A DNA stretch of 40,467 nucleotides from an uncultured Lachnospiraceae bacterium (GTDB lineage Bacteria; Bacillota; Clostridia; Lachnospirales; Lachnospiraceae). This document shows positions 17,289 to 25,192 of the stretch, piece after piece. The notes under the pieces are model-generated. The model was not told the origin of the DNA, made no database searches, and was given only the letters and a program-made list of their open reading frames with translations. The stretch lies in contig CALWDR010000189.1 of the NCBI GenBank assembly GCA_944376745.1, positions 1-40,467 on the forward strand. The letters are read 5' to 3'. The position numbers and the translations under genes were made by a program. The number at the start of each line of letters is the position of its first letter. Position 1 is the stretch's first letter.

Positions 17289-18431
17289 TTACCACCTGCT
17301 CTCTATCCACTGATATACTTCCTGCTCCGTCTCTAAAATTTCTTCCAGTGCGGGATGCTCTCTATATTTCACCTTTTCCATACTTCCCTGTATCAATTCG
17401 GGAATCTCCAGAAAGGATATTTTTCTCTCCAAAAATAAGGCCACGGCCTTCTCATTTGCCGCGTTGTAGGCGGTGGGAATATTTCCGCCCTCCCCAAGGG
17501 CCCGGTACGCTAGGGCCAGACCCGAAAAAGTGTCAAGATCCGGCTTCTCAAAGGTGATGGAGGACAGTTCATAAAAATCAAGGCGCTTCCCGGACAGGGG
17601 CCTGCGCATGGGGTAATACAAGGCGTACTGAATGGGCAGGCGCATATCCGGCGTGCCAAGCTGGGCCATCACCGCCCCGTCCTCAAATTCTACCATGGAA
17701 TGGACCACGCTCTGGGGATGGACCACCACCTGCACCTGAGAGGGGACCACGTCAAAAAGCCACCTGGCCTCCATCACCTCAAGGCCCTTATTGACCATGG
17801 TCGCGGAGTCCACGGTGATCTTTTTTCCCATGGACCAGTTGGGGTGCTTCAAGGCATCCTCCACCCGGACCGCGGCAAGCTCCTGCCGCTTCCGCCCCCG
17901 GAAGGGGCCGCCGGAGGCCGTCAGCAAAATTTTGTGGATCCGGTTTCCCCGTTCTCCGTTTAAGGACTGAAAAATGGCGCTGTGCTCGCTGTCCACTGGA
18001 AGGATCGGCACCTGCATTTTCGCCGCCAGCGGCATGATCAGATGTCCCGCCGTCACCAGGGTCTCCTTATTTGCCAGGGCAATGGTCTTACCGGCCTTAA
18101 TGGCCGCAATGGTGGGACGGATTCCCAGCATGCCCACAATGGCCGTCACCAGGATCTCGTAGCCCTCCATCCTGGCAATCGTAAGAAGCCCTTCCATGCC
18201 CCAGAGGATCTTCACCGGAAGGTCCCGGACCCGGCTCTTTAGCTCCCTGGCGTCCGCTTCCTCCCACAGGGCCGCCGCCTTCGGGGAAAATTCCCGGATC
18301 TGCCGCTCCAAAAGAGCTGTATTTCGCCCGGCGCAGAGGGCCGCAACCTCAATATCCTTCTGTTCTCTGACTATATCCAGTGTCTGGGTCCCGATGGACC
18401 CGGTGGAACCTAAAATCGCTATCCGTTTCAT
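17289..18431 (-). CDS. dxr: 1-deoxy-D-xylulose 5-phosphate reductoisomerase
   Basis: The 380-residue enzyme converts DXP to 2-C-methyl-D-erythritol 4-phosphate with NADPH, the committed step of the MEP pathway. The N-terminus has the NADPH-binding ILGSTGSIGTQTLDIV, and the active site blocks LANKETLVTAG, LPVDSEHSAIFQSL and ITVDSATMVNKGLEVMEA are intact, including the metal-binding Asp and Glu residues. Length is close to the family norm. It lies between cdsA and rseP and was probably made from the same mRNA as uppS and ispG. Confidence 0.97.
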   Translation of the reverse strand: MKRIAILGSTGSIGTQTLDIVREQKDIEVAALCAGRNTALLERQIREFSPKAAALWEEADARELKSRVRDLPVKILWGMEGLLTIARMEGYEILVTAIVGMLGIRPTIAAIKAGKTIALANKETLVTAGHLIMPLAAKMQVPILPVDSEHSAIFQSLNGERGNRIHKILLTASGGPFRGRKRQELAAVRVEDALKHPNWSMGKKITVDSATMVNKGLEVMEARWLFDVVPSQVQVVVHPQSVVHSMVEFEDGAVMAQLGTPDMRLPIQYALYYPMRRPLSGKRLDFYELSSITFEKPDLDTFSGLALAYRALGEGGNIPTAYNAANEKAVALFLERKISFLEIPELIQGSMEKVKYREHPALEEILETEQEVYQWIESRW

Positions 18432-18465
18432 ATCCCTCTTCCTCTTTGGCCGCTTTCTGCCTGCC

Positions 18466-19275
18466 CTAGATCAGGTACAGGGACAGCAGAAAGATCGTAG
18501 GCGCCGTAAAAATCACACTGTCAAACCGGTCCAATATCCCGCCGTGGCCCGGGATCAGTCTGCCGTAATCCTTGATCTCATAATTCCGCTTGATGGCTGA
18601 GGCCGCCAGATCCCCCACCATGGAGATCAGCGCCCCCACGGCAGTGATCGCCGCCATGACGAGAATATCGGAAATCTCAAGGTCCATGGCGGATTGAAAA
18701 ACAAAGCCGTAGATCACCGTCAGAAGCGCCGCGCCCACAACGCCGCCCACCGCGCCCTCCACAGATTTCTTGGGGCTTAAAACGGGCGCCATTTTATGCT
18801 TTCCGATCAGTACGCCCACACAGTAGGCGCAGGTATCGCAGCCCCAGGAGCACAAAAAGATCAGCCAGATGAGATATTCCCCGTCCGACAGCATCCGGGT
18901 CAGGTACACACAGGACAGCATGACCGTCACGTAAAAGAAACCGAAGAAGGCCGCCATCACCTGTCCGGCCTGAAATTTCGGAAAGGTGAACACATAGACC
19001 GCCATCACCGCGATCAGAAAAATCATGGCAAGCAGGAACAGAAGCTCCATCACGCTGAGCTCTGTGATCCGCAGTCCCAAATAGTAAAGAACCGTCATGG
19101 CGTAGCCCACAAAGGCCAGACCGCTTTTCGCGATGCCGCATACCCGGTACAGCTCAAACAGCCCCACCAGAGAAACCGCGCCCACCCCCGCCAGCAGGAC
19201 GTCGCCGCCGAGGATGCCCAGCGCCAGCAGCAGGACCACCAGTACGATCCCGCTCAGCAAACGTGTCTTAAACAC
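18466..19275 (-). CDS. cdsA: Phosphatidate cytidylyltransferase
   Basis: The 269-residue integral membrane enzyme makes CDP-diacylglycerol from CTP and phosphatidic acid for phospholipid synthesis. The family signature is at the C-terminus: SAIKRNYEIKDYGRLIPGHG followed by GILDRFDS. Several hydrophobic segments span the N-terminal two thirds. It begins 2 nt downstream of the uppS stop codon, indicating coupled translation, and lies 34 bp before dxr. Confidence 0.96.
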   Translation of the reverse strand: MFKTRLLSGIVLVVLLLALGILGGDVLLAGVGAVSLVGLFELYRVCGIAKSGLAFVGYAMTVLYYLGLRITELSVMELLFLLAMIFLIAVMAVYVFTFPKFQAGQVMAAFFGFFYVTVMLSCVYLTRMLSDGEYLIWLIFLCSWGCDTCAYCVGVLIGKHKMAPVLSPKKSVEGAVGGVVGAALLTVIYGFVFQSAMDLEISDILVMAAITAVGALISMVGDLAASAIKRNYEIKDYGRLIPGHGGILDRFDSVIFTAPTIFLLSLYLI

Positions 19276-19277
19276 TT

Positions 19278-19985
19278 TTATTCCTCCTTAACACCGCCGA
19301 ATCTGCGGTCTCTTCTATTATAGTCCGCAATGGCTTTTTCTAATTCCTCTTTTGAAAAATCCGGCCAGGAAACTTCACAAAAATACAGCTCGCTGTAGGC
19401 GATCTGCCACAGCAGAAAATTGGAGATCCGCTGTTCCCCGCTGGTGCGGATCAGAAGGTCCGGGTCCGGGATCTCCCGGGTATCCAGATAGGAGGCAAAC
19501 ACCTCCTCCGTGATGGGAGTCTCCGCAAGTCTTCCCTCCCGGGCGTCCGCCGCCATGCGGTTCATGGCCCGCAGCATTTCATCCCGGCTTCCGTAATTGA
19601 TGGCGATCTGAAAATTCAGCCCGTCGTTGTCCTTCGTCTCCTCCTCCAGCTCCCGGATCCGCTGTTGAATGTCCTCGTCCAGACGGGATTTGTCTCCGAT
19701 GACCCGCACCCGCATATGATTTTTGTGGGCCGTCTTAATACAGTTCTTCATATAATTGCGGAGGAGCTTCATCAGGGCGTCCACCTCGGACTTGGGACGA
19801 CTCCAGTTCTCCGTGGAAAAAGCATAGACCGTCAGGTATTTGATGCCCATTTTCCAGGCCTCCTCGCAGATGATCTCCACATTCTTGGCCCCCTGGGTAT
19901 GGCCGTAATTTCTGGGCATGCCCTTACTCTTAGCCCAGCGTCCGTTTCCGTCTAATATGATCGCCACATGTGTTGGAATCTTCAT
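19278..19985 (-). CDS. uppS: Isoprenyl (undecaprenyl) diphosphate synthase
   Basis: The 235-residue cis-prenyltransferase makes the lipid carrier for peptidoglycan and other wall polymers from isopentenyl units. The catalytic N-terminus HVAIILDGNGRWAKSKGMPR contains the essential Asp, followed by HTQGAKNVE; the C-terminal substrate-binding block PDLLIRTSGEQRISNFLLWQ and SELYF are also intact. It is cytosolic and membrane-associated. It sits between frr and cdsA, the usual Firmicutes arrangement, and uses products of dxr and ispG encoded downstream. Confidence 0.96.
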   Translation of the reverse strand: MKIPTHVAIILDGNGRWAKSKGMPRNYGHTQGAKNVEIICEEAWKMGIKYLTVYAFSTENWSRPKSEVDALMKLLRNYMKNCIKTAHKNHMRVRVIGDKSRLDEDIQQRIRELEEETKDNDGLNFQIAINYGSRDEMLRAMNRMAADAREGRLAETPITEEVFASYLDTREIPDPDLLIRTSGEQRISNFLLWQIAYSELYFCEVSWPDFSKEELEKAIADYNRRDRRFGGVKEE

Positions 19986-20063
19986 CCTACGCCTCCCGTT
20001 TCATTTTCCCCTCAAAGCAATGGAAATGGGACACGGCGAAAACGCTATGTCCCAGCTCAGCCC

Positions 20064-20618
20064 TTATACCGTAAGGATCTCCTTACTCTTTTCCTCTATG
20101 GACTTGTCAATCTCGGCGATGAACTTGTCTGTCATCTTCTGGACCTCGTCCTCCAGCTGCCGGATCTCATCCTCGGAGACATCAGAGTTCTTGGAAAGCT
20201 TCTTGAAGGCGTCATTGGCGTCCCGGCGGATATTGCGGACAGCCACCTTGGCGCCCTCGCCTTTTTTCTTCACTTCCTTGGTCAGATCCTTTCTGCGCTC
20301 CTCGGTGAGCTCGGGAAACACAAGCCGGATCATCTTTCCGTCGTTGGTGGGATTGATCCCCAGATCCGAGGTGAGGATCGCCTTCTCGATCTCCTTTAAC
20401 ATCCGTCCCTCCCAGGGCTGGATCTGGATCATCCGCGCCTCGGGAACGCTCACATTTGCCACCTGCTGAATGGGGGTCGGGGAACCGTAATAATCCACCC
20501 GCAGCTTATCCAGCACGTGGGGATTGGCCCGGCCCGCCCGGATGGCGCCAAATTCCTCCATCAGGTTGTTATAGGATTTCTGCATTTTGTCTTCATAGAT
20601 CTTTAATCTCTCATCCAT
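20064..20618 (-). CDS. frr: Ribosome recycling factor
   Basis: The 184-residue factor splits post-termination ribosomes together with EF-G. I place the start at the ATG at 20618 ([20 protein letters not shown]) because GGAGG lies 8 nt upstream; an in-frame ATG at 20633 lies within that ribosome site. The conserved core [20 protein letters not shown] and the C-terminal helices with [17 protein letters not shown] match the family, and the length equals that of typical RRF. It follows pyrH by 85 bp in the usual pyrH-frr-uppS order. Confidence 0.97.
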   Translation of the reverse strand: MDERLKIYEDKMQKSYNNLMEEFGAIRAGRANPHVLDKLRVDYYGSPTPIQQVANVSVPEARMIQIQPWEGRMLKEIEKAILTSDLGINPTNDGKMIRLVFPELTEERRKDLTKEVKKKGEGAKVAVRNIRRDANDAFKKLSKNSDVSEDEIRQLEDEVQKMTDKFIAEIDKSIEEKSKEILTV

Positions 20619-20703
20619 CTTTATATCCTCCATTTTCCGGCCTGCCTTGGGCCGTTATTCTACTTCAGTTTCAGCACCATCGCGTTTATGCCGCTCTGGC
20701 CAT

Positions 20704-21399
20704 TTACACGGTCACCCGGGTTCCGGTGAAGGGACCGGAGATCGCTTTTACAATACTGTTCTCCTGGTTAAGCCCGAACACATACATGGGCATCTTATTT
20801 TCCATACACATGATGGAAGCGGTCAGATCCACCACCGCCAGCTTTTTCTCAATGACCTTCTCGATGGAAACCTCCTGGTACTTCTTCGCCGCCGGATTGG
20901 TCTTGGGGTCGCTGTCGTACACCCCGTCCACGGCCTTGGCCAGCAGGATTCCCTCCGCCTCGATCTCCACGGCCCGCAGTACCGTACCGGTGTCCGTGGA
21001 AAAATAGGGATGGCCCGTTCCTCCCGCAAAGAACACCACCATGCCTTTTTCAAAGCACTCCATGGTTCTGTCCTTGGAAAACAGCTCCGTAAAGGCTCCG
21101 CAGGCAAAGGGCGTCATCACCTGGGTCTTCATTCCCTGGGAGCGGAAGATCTCCGACACATAGATACAGTTCATCACCGTAGCCAGCATGCCGATCTGGT
21201 CCGCCTTGGTGCGGTCTATGGAATCGCTGTCCCGCCCCCGCCAGAAATTGCCGCCGCCGATGACGATCCCCACCTGGGTGCCGCCATCCACCAGCTCCTT
21301 CACCTGTCTTGCCACCTCTGTCACCGTGGGCTCGTCAAAACCCATCTTCTTCTCCCCGGCCAGAGCCTCGCCGCTTAGCTTTAATAATACTCGTTTCAT
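20704..21399 (-). CDS. pyrH: UMP kinase
   Basis: The 231-residue amino acid kinase phosphorylates UMP to UDP in pyrimidine nucleotide synthesis. It begins KRVLLKLSGEALAGEKKMGF, with the glycine-rich IVIGGGNFWRGR and the GGTGHPYFSTDTGTVLRAVE segments of bacterial hexameric UMP kinases. It starts only 14 bp after the bactofilin stop codon, leaving no room for its own promoter, so it is probably transcribed through the bactofilin gene. In related genomes pyrH usually follows tsf directly; here three genes intervene. Confidence 0.97.
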   Translation of the reverse strand: MKRVLLKLSGEALAGEKKMGFDEPTVTEVARQVKELVDGGTQVGIVIGGGNFWRGRDSDSIDRTKADQIGMLATVMNCIYVSEIFRSQGMKTQVMTPFACGAFTELFSKDRTMECFEKGMVVFFAGGTGHPYFSTDTGTVLRAVEIEAEGILLAKAVDGVYDSDPKTNPAAKKYQEVSIEKVIEKKLAVVDLTASIMCMENKMPMYVFGLNQENSIVKAISGPFTGTRVTV

Positions 21400-21413
21400 C
21401 CTTAAACCTGCCT

Positions 21414-22931
21414 TTATTCCAAAATCCTGTCTTCCTCTGCTGTCTCCGGCTCCGCAAAAGGCGCCGTCTCAGCTCCTTCTGTCTCCGGCTCCGCGGAAGG
21501 CGCCGTCTCAGCTCCTTCTGTCTCCGGCTCCGCAAAAGGCGCCGTCTCAGGCGCTGCTGTCTCTGCCCGGCGCTGGGACCAGCTTCCGTCGATGACCGCG
21601 CCGTCCTTGATCTGCACGGAGCGGGACCTGATATTGCCCGTCACTGCTGCGGAGCCGTCCACGATCACCGTCTCCCGCACATCCATATCGCCCCGGACCG
21701 TACCCGCGATCACCGCCAGAGCCGCAGTGATATTGCCGTTTATCTCGCCGGTTACGGTGAGCCTGCCGTCACACTGTACATTGCCGTTCACCCTGCCTTG
21801 GATGTCAATGGAGCCGGTGGACTCCAGACTGCCGGTGAGCGTGGTTCCCGCCGTGATCACCGTGACCTCACAGGATGCCTCCGTTCTGGAGTGGGACTGC
21901 GGTTTCTCTGGGGCCACCGGTACTTCCGCAGCGCCCGCCGCCGTCTCTGGAATATCTTCCATTTCCGGCTCCTGAGTAGCAGATTCGGGGGCTGCCGGAG
22001 CTTCCATGTCGCCCGCCGCCGTCTCTGGAATATCTTCCATTTCCGGCTCCTGGACAACGGTTTCAGAGGCCGCCGGCTCCTCTGCTTTTATCGCTTCCGG
22101 CTCCTGGGCGGCAACCTCGGGGGCCGCCGCTTCTTCTGGCTTCTGCATGATGGCGTCCGTGTCTAAAGCTTTTTCCTGCTCCTGGGCGCTGGGATTTGGC
22201 TCTGTTATATCTTCTGCTTTCACTGCTTTGGACTCCTGCACGCTGGGAGCGATGTCTGCCGGAGCGTCTGCTTTCACCGCTTTGGACTCCTGCGCACTGG
22301 GATTGGTATCTGCTTGGTCGTCTACTTTCACTGCCTCCGACTCCTTGGAGGCAAGCGCAGGGGGCTCTGCTTGTTCTGGCTCCGGCTTCTTTGCTTCTGC
22401 CTCAACGTCCGTCATTTCTTCCGCTTTGTTCTCTTTTACGTCAGCCGCATCAGCCTCCGCCTCAAAGGGATTCGCGGCCTTTTCCGCTTCCGGCGCCTTC
22501 TCCATCGCTTCCGGGGGATTGAGAAATGCTGTCTCTTCCTCCTCTGGTACTGTTACCATTTTCCTGGGCGTCCACCCTTTTTCCGGCCCTCTCTTCCGAT
22601 GCCTGCGAAATTCTTTTGGCCCTTTTCCGCTTTCCGGCTTCTTCTCCATTCCCTCGTTCTCGGTCATCTCTGTCTCAACCGTCCTCTCCGCTTCTGTCTC
22701 GAACACTTTCTTTGAACCTTCACTCGCTTCCGGCTTCGCCGCCTTCTCCTCCACAGGCTTCCAGGTCTCCAACGGCTTTGCCTCCGGCTCCCTGCCCACT
22801 TCCTTCGGCAGAGCTTCTTCCAGGCCTCTCTCCGCTGTGTTGGCGGCTTCCTTTGTGCCGGCATTTTCATTGGATAAAAGCTCATTCATTGCCTGGGAAA
22901 AATCCTCTTTGAAATTCTCAAACAAACTCAT
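21414..22931 (-). CDS. Bactofilin family protein with long repetitive acidic N-terminus
   Basis: The 505-residue protein has a bactofilin (polymer-forming cytoskeletal, PF04519) beta-helix domain at about 352-452, with the regular GSLESTGSIDIQGRVNGNV and GEINGNITAALAVIAGTVRG turns. The first 350 residues are low-complexity, rich in Glu, Ala, Pro and Lys, with repeats such as QEPEMEDIPETAAG twice (294-307 and 320-333) and related QESKAVKA units. The tail carries a 13-residue ETAPFAEPETEGA-type repeat three times. The start MSLFENF at 22931 is fixed by GGAGG 7 nt upstream. Bactofilins form scaffolds affecting cell shape and wall synthesis; this one's role is not known. Its promoter probably also drives pyrH and the genes after it. 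Confidence 0.88.
   Translation of the reverse strand: MSLFENFKEDFSQAMNELLSNENAGTKEAANTAERGLEEALPKEVGREPEAKPLETWKPVEEKAAKPEASEGSKKVFETEAERTVETEMTENEGMEKKPESGKGPKEFRRHRKRGPEKGWTPRKMVTVPEEEETAFLNPPEAMEKAPEAEKAANPFEAEADAADVKENKAEEMTDVEAEAKKPEPEQAEPPALASKESEAVKVDDQADTNPSAQESKAVKADAPADIAPSVQESKAVKAEDITEPNPSAQEQEKALDTDAIMQKPEEAAAPEVAAQEPEAIKAEEPAASETVVQEPEMEDIPETAAGDMEAPAAPESATQEPEMEDIPETAAGAAEVPVAPEKPQSHSRTEASCEVTVITAGTTLTGSLESTGSIDIQGRVNGNVQCDGRLTVTGEINGNITAALAVIAGTVRGDMDVRETVIVDGSAAVTGNIRSRSVQIKDGAVIDGSWSQRRAETAAPETAPFAEPETEGAETAPSAEPETEGAETAPFAEPETAEEDRILE
21441..21550 (-). repeat. 39-bp tandem repeat, nearly three copies, in the bactofilin 3' end
   Basis: A 39-bp unit starting TGTCTCCGGCTCCGC (plus strand) recurs at 21441, 21480 and 21519, the last incomplete. 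Copies differ by only a couple of bases and stay in frame, giving the 13-residue ETAP(F/S)AEPETEGA repeat. Such near-identical units expand and contract readily by slippage. Confidence 0.85.
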
Positions 22932-22983
22932 GCATGTCCCTCCGCATATGTATAGTCTGGCTGTCAAAAATCATACTAAAGCT

Positions 22984-23011
22984 ATTGTACCATATTTTTG
23001 AAAAATGTCAT
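22984..23011 (-). promoter_or_regulatory. Candidate sigma-A promoter for the bactofilin-pyrH operon
   Basis: On the minus strand ATGACA (23006-23011) and TACAAT (22984-22989) are separated by 16 bp. They lie about 55 bp before the bactofilin start. The -35 differs from consensus at one base. Since pyrH has no space for its own promoter, this may drive the whole downstream operon. Confidence 0.55.
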
Positions 23012-23193
23012 TATAAATCACAAAATTTTTACACAAAAAATCTATGCGCTGCGGCCTTACCCTTCTCATTTTTCTGCAAAAGCAGATTCTATGGAAGCTC
23101 ACCAAAAACATACTACACCCGTGATCCGGCAAAAAAATCTGCAATATCACGGGCAATCATTTCATCGATTTTCCTTATATTAACCTTTCTCCT

Positions 23194-23598
23194 CTACTCC
23201 TCCCCCGGCTGCTCAGAGGTACAATGGGGACATCTGGTAGCCTTAATGTTTATCTCGCTCATGCAGAAGGGACAGGTCTTGGTGGCGGGCGCTGCCGCCT
23301 CCTCCTTCTTGATTCCCAGACGGATCAGTCTGTTGATCCCTTTCAACAGGCAGAATAGAATAAAGGCCATAATGATAAAATTCACCACCGCCGAGAGGAA
23401 GTTCGAGGCAAATCCCGCCACGTCGCTTAAGGTGTACCTTGCCCCTCCGGTGATAAGCTGCAGGATGGGATTGATAAAGTTATCCGTCAGAGATGTCACG
23501 ATGCCCGAAAACGCTCCGCCGATCAGAACGCCCACCGCCATGTCCATTACATTTCCCCGCAGGGCAAATTTTTTAAATTCATCCATAAATTTCTTCAT
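23194..23598 (-). CDS. mscL: Large-conductance mechanosensitive channel with C-terminal zinc ribbon
   Basis: The 134-residue protein begins MKKFMDEFKKFALRGNVMDM, then AVGVLIGGAFSGIVTSLTDN, the amphipathic helix and first membrane segment of MscL, the pentameric channel that releases solutes on hypo-osmotic shock. A second membrane segment (NFIIMAFILFCLLKGINRLI) follows. Instead of ending in the usual short helix, the protein adds CPFCMSEINIKATRCPHC, a CxxC-CxxC zinc-ribbon-like tail. It lies between the ImmA-like gene and the bactofilin gene, on the same strand. Confidence 0.95.
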   Translation of the reverse strand: MKKFMDEFKKFALRGNVMDMAVGVLIGGAFSGIVTSLTDNFINPILQLITGGARYTLSDVAGFASNFLSAVVNFIIMAFILFCLLKGINRLIRLGIKKEEAAAPATKTCPFCMSEINIKATRCPHCTSEQPGEE

Positions 23599-23665
23599 TT
23601 TCGTTCTCCTTTGCTATGTAGTCTCAATTATTATATTTCTATTCTACCGATTTTTCCTAGAATTG

Positions 23666-24841
23666 TCAGATTTTAATACCTAATTGCCGCCCTCCAAGAC
23701 GCTGTGCAATCTCAGAGAACGTTTTGCGGCTGGTATTCGTCAAACGATATGCTTCTGTATAAGTCGTCCTGCCCATATTAACACTCTCGCAAAGTGCTCT
23801 GACAAAGCATCCATCCAATCGCGCTCCCATTGTACTATAATAATTTCCGCCACTTGTGTCTTTATTTTCTTTCATCTGATTATAATTCTCAATAGCTGTT
23901 TGTACTACTTGCTCGTAAATTTTCTGATCGATTTTATCACAATCCATTGCTTTTCTGGCTATAACGATCTCTCCACATCGGAAGTATTTTGCCAAATCAG
24001 AAATTCTCGTATATACCTGTGTATTGTGTTCACACCATTTTTCTAAAAAAATTTCTTTCGGTACAATCAATTCTCCCGCCACTGCGTTACATATCATTTC
24101 CGTATCGCTCACACCGTTCGCCCGCCCTTGTCTGTCATTAAACAGATCGTTTTTTCCAAGCCAAATATGAGAAATTTCATGCAATAAGGAAAATAATTTT
24201 GCGCCATCCGAATCAGATGTATTAATAAATATAAGCGGTGCCCACTCATCCACCATAGCAAACGCCCTAAATTCATTGACATCTAAGACTCGATGAGTAT
24301 TCTTTCCGACAATTCCACTCATCATTACCACAACACCGCAGATCTCTAATTGTCTCCTGATATTAATAAATGCCTCTCTGGAATCCCTAACAGACTCGTG
24401 CCAGTTTTTACTTATGTTCAAATCTGTACGAATTCTATCTGCAATCTGATTTATATCATCTATATCACTCATACAGCCAACAACAGGCAACTTATCAAAT
24501 CCCATGTCCTGCCTATATGTTTTCATCCAATCCTGAACGCTTTCCATTTCATGAATTGTGTCAATGAAATTACGGCTGGGATTTGCAAGCTGAATACTAT
24601 TTACGGTACGATATTCTAATAGATCAATCTTCTCAACCGGCGGTGTTTGTAAGAAGAAATATCCTAACGGGATATTTCTTTTTCTGCTAAAGTCCTCTAT
24701 CTGATTAAAAGTCGGTGTTTTAGTACCATTAAGCCATTTTGTTATATTATTCATTAACTTTTCGCCAAGTTTTTCCTCCTGTGTTTGGCTCAACGCCCAA
24801 TTTATTATTTCTGGACGAATTTTTACATTTACTGTCGGCAT
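23666..24841 (-). CDS. ImmA/IrrE-type metallopeptidase with N-terminal HTH-like region
   Basis: The 391-residue protein has a zinc protease motif HEISH at 221-225 (KLFSLLHEISHIWLGKNDLF) and a downstream E-rich helix TEMICNAVAGELIVP with the likely third ligand, as in the ImmA/IrrE family. The N-terminus (about 10-65, KLGEKLMNNITKWLNGTKTP...NQIEDFSRKRNIPLGYFF) resembles a helix-turn-helix region. The start at 24841 has GGAGG 7 nt upstream. This COG2856 class is often paired with a DUF4411 PIN-domain gene, but the next gene here is mscL, so any partner is missing. Relatively AT-rich composition inside a conserved operon region suggests acquisition. The target is unknown. Confidence 0.85.
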   Translation of the reverse strand: MPTVNVKIRPEIINWALSQTQEEKLGEKLMNNITKWLNGTKTPTFNQIEDFSRKRNIPLGYFFLQTPPVEKIDLLEYRTVNSIQLANPSRNFIDTIHEMESVQDWMKTYRQDMGFDKLPVVGCMSDIDDINQIADRIRTDLNISKNWHESVRDSREAFINIRRQLEICGVVVMMSGIVGKNTHRVLDVNEFRAFAMVDEWAPLIFINTSDSDGAKLFSLLHEISHIWLGKNDLFNDRQGRANGVSDTEMICNAVAGELIVPKEIFLEKWCEHNTQVYTRISDLAKYFRCGEIVIARKAMDCDKIDQKIYEQVVQTAIENYNQMKENKDTSGGNYYSTMGARLDGCFVRALCESVNMGRTTYTEAYRLTNTSRKTFSEIAQRLGGRQLGIKI

Positions 24842-24876
24842 GGTACAACCTCCTCTCGTCAAACATTTCCCTTGTA

Positions 24877-24905
24877 ATTATAACAAAGTTTTTTCTGGCT
24901 GTGAA
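24877..24905 (-). promoter_or_regulatory. Candidate promoter of the ImmA/IrrE-type gene
   Basis: On the minus strand TTCACA (24900-24905) and TATAAT (24877-24882) are 17 bp apart, about 36 bp before the start codon. The -10 is consensus and the -35 is weaker. It lies just after the tsf terminator, so the gene is an independent transcription unit. Confidence 0.6.
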
Positions 24906-25002
24906 CTGATTTTTAACTATTTTCAAGATCTTTTATATCACCCCAATCTTTTTCCAATACATTTTCTCTAAAACAATAGAAAGACTTTCTATTGTCATGA
25001 AG

Positions 25003-25051
25003 CACAAAAAGCCCTTGAAAATACCCATTTTTCGGGATTTTCAAGGGCTTT
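25003..25051 (-). terminator. Rho-independent terminator after tsf
   Basis: A perfect 15-bp stem (AAAGCCCTTGAAAAT at 25008-25022 with its complement at 25037-25051), extended by CCC/GGG inside the loop, is followed on the minus strand by TTTTTGTG. It ends the rpsB-tsf transcript. Confidence 0.85.
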
Positions 25052-25137
25052 AACCACTTTCTGCGCCTTACCGGCTTGCCTCGCTAAGCAACGCTGCATA
25101 GCTTCCAACTAAGGCTCCCCTGCATCCTTCGGACTTG

Positions 25138-25192
25138 CTTCGCCTAGTTTCCAGCCAAACGACTGTTGCTAACTTCGCCTAGTTTCCAGCCA
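25138..25192. repeat. Duplicated 20-bp tsf 3' end
   Basis: CTTCGCCTAGTTTCCAGCCA occurs exactly at 25138-25157 and 25173-25192. The second copy encodes the last tsf codons and stop; the first is non-coding just downstream. The surrounding 25052-25178 stretch has no gene evidence. Confidence 0.8.

Noticed and set aside
21441..21550. CRISPR array from the regular 39-bp repeats
   Set aside because: The repeats are contiguous without spacers and are in frame within the bactofilin gene.
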